Of a stretch of DNA of 8,759 bases, positions 1 through 5,131 are shown piece after piece. Position 1 is the stretch's first letter, and each line of letters begins with the position of its first letter. This stretch comes from Erysipelothrix sp. (GTDB lineage: Bacteria > Bacillota_I > Bacilli_A > Erysipelotrichales > Erysipelotrichaceae): the NCBI GenBank assembly GCA_012511085.1, contig JAAZGU010000130.1, positions 1 through 8,759 on the forward strand. Direction: 5' to 3'. The notes under the pieces are model-generated. The model ran no database searches and was not told the origin of the DNA. It was given only the letters and a program-made list of their open reading frames with translations. Position numbers and translations under genes: made by a program.

Positions 1-1
1 C

Positions 2-406
2 CAAGCCGACATCTTTGATGGTTTAGTACCCATCCTCAATGCCTTCATCAAACTGGGAGGGATTCTAATCGTCTACACTTATTCTGAAAGCCAGATGATC
101 ATTCGTGATTACCAACGCTATTTTGACTTTTTGCCGCATGAAATCATCGGCTTCGATCAAGCGAAACACATGCAAAAACCCAATCGTTTACCAATCTTAT
201 TGGCCTTGGCAAAATATGGACTAACATCCAAAGATTGTTTGATTGTGGATGATATGCCGCTTTTGATACCGACCGCAAAACGTCTCAACATGGACATGGT
301 TGGTGCCCATTGGGCCCAAGGTGCACATTATATTTGGAATAAAAAACATCATGACGTCCCCCTCTGTCATGATGTGTTGAAATTATCTGATTTTATCTTT
401 GAATAA
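2..406 (+). CDS. HAD-family hydrolase, C-terminal part (5' end outside window)
   Basis: Incomplete gene: the reading frame is open from the first bases of the window, and the Met at position 95 is probably internal because the coding-like sequence continues upstream of it. About 134 residues are visible. HAD phosphatase signatures are present in order. A hydrophobic strand ends in Thr-Tyr-Ser (motif II region, about bases 68-85), a Lys-Pro-Asn follows (motif III lysine, about base 176), and Leu-Ile-Val-Asp-Asp (about bases 239-253) gives the motif IV acidic pair that holds Mg2+. The nucleophile Asp motif and cap domain must lie upstream. The fold suggests a small-molecule phosphatase of the phosphoglycolate phosphatase/HAD_2 type, but the substrate cannot be read from this fragment. 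It is the only plus-strand gene and converges on ruvB, with its stop codon directly abutting the ruvB stop. Its last 25 codons also contain the ruvB terminator in antisense. Confidence 0.8.
   Translation, partial: QADIFDGLVPILNAFIKLGGILIVYTYSESQMIIRDYQRYFDFLPHEIIGFDQAKHMQKPNRLPILLALAKYGLTSKDCLIVDDMPLLIPTAKRLNMDMVGAHWAQGAHYIWNKKHHDVPLCHDVLKLSDFIFE
341..375 (-). terminator. Intrinsic terminator of the ruvAB transcript, inside the opposing HAD gene
   Basis: Read on the minus strand, a perfect 10-bp stem (ACATCATGAC with GTCATGATGT) encloses a 10-base purine-rich loop and is followed by a run of five further T residues at 345-341. It begins 32 bases beyond the ruvB stop codon. On the plus strand no T-run follows the hairpin, so it should act only on minus-strand transcription. 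The stem lies in HAD codons and produces a His-Asp-Val...His-Asp-Val repeat in that protein. Confidence 0.85.
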
Positions 407-415
407 TTATTCAAA
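398..415. repeat. 18-bp perfect palindrome across the two convergent stop codons
   Basis: TTTGAATAATTATTCAAA reads identically on both strands. On each strand it encodes Phe-Glu-stop, so the HAD protein and RuvB both end in Phe-Glu. It is too A+T-rich, and lacks a following T-run, to be a convincing terminator alone. Confidence 0.8.
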
Positions 416-1408
416 CAAAGAACGATTAAACTCAATTTTTAAATGTTCGTACGCTTTTGCGGTCGCAACACGCCCCCGTGCCGTACGATTAATAAAGCCA
501 ATTTGTAATAAATAAGGCTCATAGACATCTTCAAGGGTCATGCTTTCTTCACTGATGCTATTGGCAATCGCATCAAGGCCAACGGGACCACCACCAAAGC
601 GTTCAATGATGCCCTTAAGGTAGCGGATGTCTACTTCATCCAAGCCAATTTCATCGACCTTCAAACGATTGAGGGCCATCTTTGTGATATCCAAATCGAT
701 GACATTATCGTTATACACCAACGCAAAATCACGCACACGACGAAACAAACGGTTCGCAATCCGCGGTGTACCCCGCGCCCGTTTCGCAATCTCTAACTGC
801 GCTTGAGCATCAATGGGTGTTTCAAGCACGCGGCTCGTGCGTTTTACAATTTGTGCAAGTTCTTCTTGCGAATAATACAATAACTTGCTGACGATGCCAA
901 AACGATCACGCAGCAGTGCGGTTAAATCACCAGCACGGGTCGTTGCCCCAACCAAAGTAAAAGGCGGCAAATCCAAGCGAATTGAGCGCGTGGTTGCGTC
1001 TTTACCAACAATAATATCAATCGCATAGTCTTCCATGGCTGGATACAAAACTTCTTCCACCACTTTTGGAAGTCGATGGATTTCATCAATAAACAAAATA
1101 TCTCCAGCAGATAAGGAACTCAAAATTGCGGCTAAGTCTCCGCTTTTTTCAATGGAAGGCCCACTAGTTACGCGAATGTTGGTGTTCATTTCATGACTTA
1201 AAATGTAGGCAAGCGTTGTCTTACCAAGCCCCGGGGGTCCATAAAAAAGAATATGGTCAAGGGCTTCATTACGAATTTTAGCCGCTGAGACAAACACTTC
1301 GATGTTTGCTTTTAATTCCAACTGCCCCACGTATTCATTTAAGGTAGCTGGTCTTAAAGAACTTTCATCATCGCTTTGATGCGCGTACACACTTAATACT
1401 TGCTCCAT
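407..1408 (-). CDS. ruvB: Holliday junction branch migration ATPase RuvB
   Basis: RuvB is the AAA+ motor that forms hexamers on DNA arms at a RuvA-bound Holliday junction and drives branch migration in recombination and repair. From the chosen ATG the protein has 333 residues, the usual family length. Visible motifs are Walker A GPPGLGKT (57-64), Walker B LFIDEI (105-110), sensor 1 GATT (154-157), the LRDRFG arginine-finger segment (166-171) and sensor 2 GTPR (213-216). A winged-helix DNA-binding domain follows (about 255-333) with the typical [12 protein letters not shown] stretch. A TTG codon 30 bases upstream would also open the frame, but the ATG at 1408 is preferred. It has AAGGGAG four bases before it, and it shares one base with the ruvA stop (TAATG), implying translational coupling. 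The stop abuts the convergent HAD gene. Confidence 0.97.
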   Translation of the reverse strand: MEQVLSVYAHQSDDESSLRPATLNEYVGQLELKANIEVFVSAAKIRNEALDHILFYGPPGLGKTTLAYILSHEMNTNIRVTSGPSIEKSGDLAAILSSLSAGDILFIDEIHRLPKVVEEVLYPAMEDYAIDIIVGKDATTRSIRLDLPPFTLVGATTRAGDLTALLRDRFGIVSKLLYYSQEELAQIVKRTSRVLETPIDAQAQLEIAKRARGTPRIANRLFRRVRDFALVYNDNVIDLDITKMALNRLKVDEIGLDEVDIRYLKGIIERFGGGPVGLDAIANSISEESMTLEDVYEPYLLQIGFINRTARGRVATAKAYEHLKIEFNRSLFE

Positions 1409-1986
1409 TAGACTCCCTTCTTTTGTTTCAATAGCCAATTTAGACTGGCTTTTAATAAGGTTTGATCATCCACATCACCCAAGGTGACTAAATATTTTGG
1501 TAAGCCACTTAATTCAGAAGCGCGATAACCCAATTGTTTTAAAGCAGCCATGGTGTCCGTGATGTTGGCAGAATTTACTTGTTGCATCTGTTCTTTCACG
1601 AGTTTTCCTTTTAAATCCAAAATAATTTGTGATGCACTTTTGGCACCTATTTGCGGTAATGTCTTAAGATAGGTGACATCTTCATTTAAAATGGCTTGAC
1701 TGAGCAAATCAATGGAAGCCACGCTCAACATCGTCATGGCTGTTTTAGGACCAATGCCCTTAACATTGATCAGTTGTTCAAACATGCGTTTTTCTTCGAT
1801 CGTTGAAAAACCATATAAAGTTTGAGCATCTTCACGCACAATCATCATCGTATGCAAAAAGACGGTTGAGTCCAGTTTTAACTCATCCACACGATTGAAT
1901 CTAATTTCATAACCCACACCATTGACATCAACAATCACGGAATCAAGGTGCAAGGCATAAACAACACCACGTACAAACGCTATCAT
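1408..1986 (-). CDS. ruvA: Holliday junction branch migration protein RuvA
   Basis: RuvA is the junction-recognising tetramer that holds the four-way DNA in a square plane and loads RuvB. The 192-residue product shows the three expected parts. An N-terminal OB-type domain (about 1-65) contains [10 protein letters not shown]. The middle domain has two helix-hairpin-helix motifs, VKGIGPKTA (75-83) and PQIGAKSA (111-118). After a linker, the small C-terminal RuvB-binding domain (about 142-192) contains [11 protein letters not shown]. The length is slightly below the roughly 200 residues of many homologues, through a short linker. The ATG is preceded by AGGTGA at six bases' distance. The gene overlaps ruvB by one base and lies 37 bp after obgE, with its own likely promoter in that gap. 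Confidence 0.97.
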   Translation of the reverse strand: MIAFVRGVVYALHLDSVIVDVNGVGYEIRFNRVDELKLDSTVFLHTMMIVREDAQTLYGFSTIEEKRMFEQLINVKGIGPKTAMTMLSVASIDLLSQAILNEDVTYLKTLPQIGAKSASQIILDLKGKLVKEQMQQVNSANITDTMAALKQLGYRASELSGLPKYLVTLGDVDDQTLLKASLNWLLKQKKGV

Positions 1987-2005
1987 GATTAATCACCTGC
2001 TTTTT

Positions 2006-2034
2006 ATTATACCAAATCCACAATCAATCTTCAC
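2006..2034 (-). promoter_or_regulatory. Probable extended -10 promoter for ruvAB
   Basis: The minus strand carries TGGTATAAT (2014-2006), a perfect consensus -10 with the TGn extension. A weak -35-like GTGAAG lies 17 bases upstream (2034-2029), inside the last obgE codons. Transcription would start near 1999-2000, giving a leader of only about 13 bases that contains the ruvA AGGTGA site. I see no LexA-type dyad beside it, so SOS control is not indicated. Confidence 0.65.
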
Positions 2035-3307
2035 TGTCTTCAAAAACAAAAGCTAAATTTTCAATAATCACCACATCCCCAGGCTCAGCACCGGCGGCTT
2101 TTAGTGCTTTGTCAACACCCCAGCGTTTGAGCACGTAAGCAAATTGAAGTGCGGATGCTTCGTTTTCAAAATCATACTGACGGTATTTGTTGATGAGTGC
2201 CTCACCCGTTAATCTGAATTCATGATTACCTAAATTCACAACCTCAAAACGTGGTTTTTCTTTCTTTAAGGTATATGTAAACGTAGGTGCTTCCTGTTCA
2301 ATGTCCGTTTGTTTTTTAAGTTCTTCCAAAACACTGGCCATCTTATAAAGCAAAGCATCAAGCCCATCTTTAATAACAGCACTGATTTCAAAGATTTCTA
2401 AATCAGGAAATGCTTCTTTGAACCGTTTTAAATTATCTTGGGCATTGGGTAAATCCATTTTATTGGCAACCACAATTTGTGGCCGATCGCTTAAATCTAC
2501 GGTATAGTTTTTCAGTTCCGCATTGATGATGCGATAATCCGCGATTGGATCGCGGAAATCTTGAGCACCCATATCAATGATATGTACCAACAACTTGGTG
2601 CGCTCAATGTGCCTTAAAAACTGAATGCCCAAACCTTTACCTAAGGCTGCCCCTTCAATCAAGCCCGGCATATCAGCGACCACAAAAGCTGGGTATTCAC
2701 CAACACCAACCACCCCAAGATTGGGAACAATGGTTGTGAAATGGTAAGGCGCAATTTCTGGCTTGGCAGCACTGATGACACTCAACAGTGTGGATTTTCC
2801 AACCGATGGAAAACCAATCAAGCCGACATCTGCAAGCAACTTTAATTCAACCTGCACTTCGCGCTGTTCGCCAAGCGCTCCGCGTTGTGCATAATCAGGT
2901 GCGGGATTGCGTGAACTTTTATAACGCGCGTTACCTTGTCCACCAGCGCCTCCTTTGGCAATGATGACGCGTTGGTCAACATGCACTAAGTCGGCCAGCA
3001 CCTCTTTAGAATTCGCATCGATAAAGACTGTGCCTAAAGGAACTTTTAAGATGACATCTTTGCCGTCAGCGCCATGCATTTTTTTATTTTTACCATGTTC
3101 ACCATTTTTGGCAACCACCCGCCGTTGATAGCTTAAATCCAGCAAGGTCGACTTGTTGGTATCAACCATCACGATGACATCCCCACCCTTGCCACCATCA
3201 CCGCCGCTTGGACCACCGAGGGGTACGTATTTTTCACGCCGAAAAGCGACGAGTCCATCGCCCCCTTTACCAGCTATCACTTCAATTTTTACTTTATCAA
3301 TAAACAT
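2024..3307 (-). CDS. obgE: GTPase Obg (ribosome-associated, CgtA family)
   Basis: Obg is an essential GTPase that binds the 50S subunit and links ribosome maturation to growth and stress state. The 427-residue protein has the Firmicutes-type three-part layout. The glycine-rich Obg fold (1-158) includes GGPSGGDGGKGGDV. The G domain has G1 GFPSVGKS (165-172), the G2 threonines (191-192), G3 DMPG (212-215), G4 NKMD (282-285) and G5 SAV (309-311). A C-terminal OCT domain (about 341-427) ends in an acidic tail. All nucleotide-binding motifs are intact. The start ATG has GGAG seven bases upstream. It follows rpmA by 42 bp, and a strong terminator hairpin sits in that gap, so expression would need read-through or an unseen promoter. 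The stop is TGA, consistent with the standard code. Confidence 0.97.
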   Translation of the reverse strand: MFIDKVKIEVIAGKGGDGLVAFRREKYVPLGGPSGGDGGKGGDVIVMVDTNKSTLLDLSYQRRVVAKNGEHGKNKKMHGADGKDVILKVPLGTVFIDANSKEVLADLVHVDQRVIIAKGGAGGQGNARYKSSRNPAPDYAQRGALGEQREVQVELKLLADVGLIGFPSVGKSTLLSVISAAKPEIAPYHFTTIVPNLGVVGVGEYPAFVVADMPGLIEGAALGKGLGIQFLRHIERTKLLVHIIDMGAQDFRDPIADYRIINAELKNYTVDLSDRPQIVVANKMDLPNAQDNLKRFKEAFPDLEIFEISAVIKDGLDALLYKMASVLEELKKQTDIEQEAPTFTYTLKKEKPRFEVVNLGNHEFRLTGEALINKYRQYDFENEASALQFAYVLKRWGVDKALKAAGAEPGDVVIIENLAFVFEDSED

Positions 3308-3323
3308 ACTTAATCTCCATTTT

Positions 3324-3348
3324 AAAAAATCCCCGATTAAGGGGATTT
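3324..3348 (-). terminator. Intrinsic terminator between rpmA and obgE
   Basis: On the minus strand, AAATCCCC (3348-3341), loop TTAATC and GGGGATTT (3334-3327) form an 8-bp stem running into a six-T tract (3329-3324). It starts two bases beyond the rpmA stop codon and ends 16 bases before the obgE ATG. It probably closes the rplU-prp-rpmA transcript fully or partly. The loop is complementary to the obgE start region (see findings). Confidence 0.85.
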
Positions 3349-3349
3349 A

Positions 3350-3634
3350 TTATGCTTCTGGATACACAGAAACGCGAGTCTTGCTTCTGCTTAAACGTTC
3401 AAATTTTACAACGCCATTAATTAATGCAAACAAGGTGTCATCACCACCACGTCCAACATTTTGTCCTGGATGAATTTTTGTACCACGTTGACGATACAAA
3501 ATTGATCCAGCATGCGCAAATTGACCGTCGGCTTTTTTAGCACCCAAACGCTTTGCATGTGAGTCACGACCGTTCTTTGTGGATCCAACCCCTTTTTTAG
3601 AAGCAAATAGTTGAATATCTAACAAATATTTCAT
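3350..3634 (-). CDS. rpmA: 50S ribosomal protein L27, with cleavable N-terminal extension
   Basis: L27 lies near the peptidyl transferase centre of the 50S subunit, where its N-terminal tail reaches toward tRNA ends. The 94-residue precursor begins with a hydrophobic extension ending in IQLF (7-10), followed by ASKKGVGS (11-18). The family core [10 protein letters not shown] and the [15 protein letters not shown]...[10 protein letters not shown] region follow. In Firmicutes the extension is removed by Prp after an LQFF-like site before Ala. Here the matching position is Phe10/Ala11, leaving an 84-residue mature protein. The start ATG has GGAGGTG six bases upstream, and this site overlaps the last codons of prp; the prp stop lies three bases before the rpmA start. 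It is the last gene before the terminator at 3324-3348. Confidence 0.97.
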   Translation of the reverse strand: MKYLLDIQLFASKKGVGSTKNGRDSHAKRLGAKKADGQFAHAGSILYRQRGTKIHPGQNVGRGGDDTLFALINGVVKFERLSRSKTRVSVYPEA

Positions 3635-3637
3635 GGT

Positions 3638-3952
3638 TTACACCTCCATTTTCGTAATTTTAATATATTCTGGATGAGCAATTGCCATTGTTTCCAATTG
3701 GATTAACATGACCGTCAGCATCAGTTGCACTTGCGGATTGGAATCAATCACTTCCACATGCACATAGCCTTCATCAACTTGCTCATCAATGTCATCTTCA
3801 GCCATCCGTGTCAGTGCATTTAAAGCACCAATTGCGATTGAACTAACACCGGCACATACTAAGTCTTCGCCTTTGCTTGCGGCGTTGGCATGCCCAGAAA
3901 TCGTCAATGTGACAACCTCTGCGGCAGCGTATGTTACCTTAACGTGAATCAT
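3638..3952 (-). CDS. prp: Ribosomal-processing cysteine protease Prp
   Basis: Prp (formerly YsxB, DUF464) is a small cysteine protease that removes the N-terminal extension of L27 in Firmicutes and allied phyla. The 104-residue product has the catalytic histidine in SGHAN (His21) and the catalytic cysteine in DLVCAGVSS (Cys33), in the family's usual spacing. The length is also typical. It sits between rplU and rpmA, the arrangement in which its substrate gene is immediately downstream. The ATG shares one base with the rplU stop (TAATG), and the upstream sequence has no recognisable Shine-Dalgarno. Translation therefore probably depends on ribosomes finishing rplU, which would hold the protease below the ribosomal proteins. 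The gene's last codons, Met-Glu-Val, double as the rpmA ribosome binding site. Confidence 0.95.
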   Translation of the reverse strand: MIHVKVTYAAAEVVTLTISGHANAASKGEDLVCAGVSSIAIGALNALTRMAEDDIDEQVDEGYVHVEVIDSNPQVQLMLTVMLIQLETMAIAHPEYIKITKMEV

Positions 3953-4263
3953 TAGGCTTGAATGTCTTCAATCACTAAACGTGTGTACGGTTGACGATGA
4001 CCTTGTTTTTTGCGAGTCGAGCCTTTTTTAGCAGTGTATTTGAAGATTGTGATCTTCTTGCCTTTACCTTGCTTCTCAACTTTCGCAAACACTTTTATGC
4101 CTTTTACGTATGGAGTACCAACCCGTGTTTTACGGTTTGAATAAACGAGAACCTTATCAAAGATAATTTCATCGCCTTCCTGCGCATCGAGTTTTTCAAC
4201 AAAGATGACATCACCTTTTTCAACACGAATTTGTTTGCCTCCAGTTTCGATAACAGCATACAT
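3952..4263 (-). CDS. rplU: 50S ribosomal protein L21
   Basis: L21 is a 50S subunit protein that binds 23S rRNA. The 103-residue protein shows the family start [14 protein letters not shown], the central [19 protein letters not shown] segment, and the basic C-terminal [22 protein letters not shown] signature. The length is typical. The start ATG has a near-perfect AAGGAGGTG seven bases upstream. It is the first gene of the rplU-prp-rpmA operon, preceded by a structured leader and promoter that fit autogenous control by L21. It overlaps prp by one base. Confidence 0.97.
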   Translation of the reverse strand: MYAVIETGGKQIRVEKGDVIFVEKLDAQEGDEIIFDKVLVYSNRKTRVGTPYVKGIKVFAKVEKQGKGKKITIFKYTAKKGSTRKKQGHRQPYTRLVIEDIQA

Positions 4264-4281
4264 ACTTGTGCACCTCCTTTA

Positions 4282-4356
4282 CATACCCAGACTCGCCTTT
4301 TGCGGTGGTTTTCACACTTGAGACCGACATCAGAGCGGTTACAGTCGTGGGGTACA
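4282..4356 (-). promoter_or_regulatory. Structured 5' leader of rplU, resembling the L21 leader
   Basis: In the rplU mRNA, TACCC (4354-4350) pairs with GGGTA (4288-4284) and GACT (4346-4343) with AGTC (4293-4290), closing an interrupted basal stem. Inside it are a hairpin ACCG/CGGT (4339-4336 with 4326-4323, nine-base loop) and a possible CGC/GCG hairpin (4304-4302 with 4296-4294). The ribosome binding site follows directly at 4280-4272. Firmicutes L21 leaders are thought to bind L21 and repress the operon. Assignment to that family is by position and stem layout, not by a covariance search. Confidence 0.7.
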
Positions 4357-4364
4357 GCTTTGAT

Positions 4365-4393
4365 AGTTTATCATGTTTAGGTAAAAATATCAA
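4365..4393 (-). promoter_or_regulatory. Probable promoter of the rplU-prp-rpmA operon
   Basis: The minus strand has TTGATA (4393-4388), a 17-base spacer, and TAAACT (4370-4365) preceded by TGA, which gives an extended -10. The predicted start near 4358-4360 falls right at the foot of the leader stem, and this agreement is the best support. A nearer-consensus TATAAT upstream (4414-4409) lacks a -35 and is considered less likely. Confidence 0.65.
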
Positions 4394-4450
4394 TGTTTCA
4401 CCACTTATATTATACAATATTTCAAGTTAATCAGCATGGACCTTTTATTT

Positions 4451-5131
4451 TTATAAAAACATCCCAAATACCATGGCCACCAGCAATGACAACAACATGT
4501 TGCTGACTCGAAATTTCGTGAGTTTCAACATGTTGAAAGCTAAGGCAATAATCAAGATGGATCCGGTCGCACCAATCAAGGCGATGCTCATCGGTGTCAA
4601 TATGGTTGAAAGCGATGTCGCTAAGAGTGTTAGCGAGCCTTGATAAATCAAAATCGACACGGATGAAAACAAAACACCCACGCCATAGGTTGCGGCGAGC
4701 AAGATGGAAGCAATAAAGTCAAGAGTCGCTTTTGTATAAAGAATCTCGTAGTTTTGTGAAAGGCCTGCTTCAAAGGAGCCGACGACCGCCATGGCACCAA
4801 TTCCAAAAAGCAAGGTCGCGCTGATAAAACCCTTCACAAACCAGCCTTCTTGCCGGTTTGTGGAGAATTGTTGTTCAATTTTATACAAGCCTTTTTCTAA
4901 ACGTTGTTCCACTTGCAAGGCTTCCCCCATCAAACTTCCAAGTGTTAAGGCAACAATGACATAAATCAAGTGATTGCTTTCAATTACCCCCGAGATGCCA
5001 ATGACCAAAACCACCAGCGATGTGATGGACAATAAAGTGTCTTGCAGCGTTAAAGAAATATATTTTTTAAGCAAGAGGCCAATCAATGAGCCCACCACAA
5101 TGCCAAGCACATTCACCCATGTCGCAATCAT
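4451..5131 (-). CDS. DUF554 family integral membrane protein
   Basis: A 226-residue very hydrophobic protein with about seven membrane segments (roughly 3-22, 33-50, 53-69, 99-120, 136-158, 162-200 and 209-225). Glycine-rich helices such as VLGIVVGSLIGLLL at the start and the central GAMAVVGSFEAGL (112-124) followed by KATLDFIAS match the DUF554 (YdfK/YqgA-like) family, whose biochemical function is not established to my knowledge. A soluble stretch at about 70-98 is charged. The ATG overlaps the kinase TGA by four bases (ATGA), with AGAGGTG five bases upstream, so it is almost certainly co-translated with the two-component system and may be its output or partner. After the stop I see no T-tailed hairpin before the rplU promoter. 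Confidence 0.85.
   Translation of the reverse strand: MIATWVNVLGIVVGSLIGLLLKKYISLTLQDTLLSITSLVVLVIGISGVIESNHLIYVIVALTLGSLMGEALQVEQRLEKGLYKIEQQFSTNRQEGWFVKGFISATLLFGIGAMAVVGSFEAGLSQNYEILYTKATLDFIASILLAATYGVGVLFSSVSILIYQGSLTLLATSLSTILTPMSIALIGATGSILIIALAFNMLKLTKFRVSNMLLSLLVAMVFGMFL

Noticed and set aside
1409..1438. Longer RuvB beginning at TTG (1438), adding ten residues
   Set aside because: It would overlap ruvA by 31 bases with no ribosome binding site, while the ATG at 1408 has AAGGGAG and gives the normal family length.
3153..3473. Plus-strand open frame of about 106 codons antisense to obgE and rpmA
   Set aside because: It is proline-rich because it mirrors the glycine codons of the Obg fold. 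It has no ribosome binding site and lies across two certain genes.
4409..4414. Consensus TATAAT as the rplU -10
   Set aside because: No -35-like hexamer stands 16-18 bases upstream. The downstream TTGATA with extended -10 fits the leader start better, although an extra start here is not excluded.
4220..4417. Minus-strand open frame covering the rplU leader and the start of rplU
   Set aside because: It runs through the structured leader in another frame and has no recognisable protein character.
4448..4459. A+T-only 12-bp palindrome around the DUF554 stop as a terminator
   Set aside because: The stem has no G-C pair and no separate T-run follows, so termination there is unlikely.
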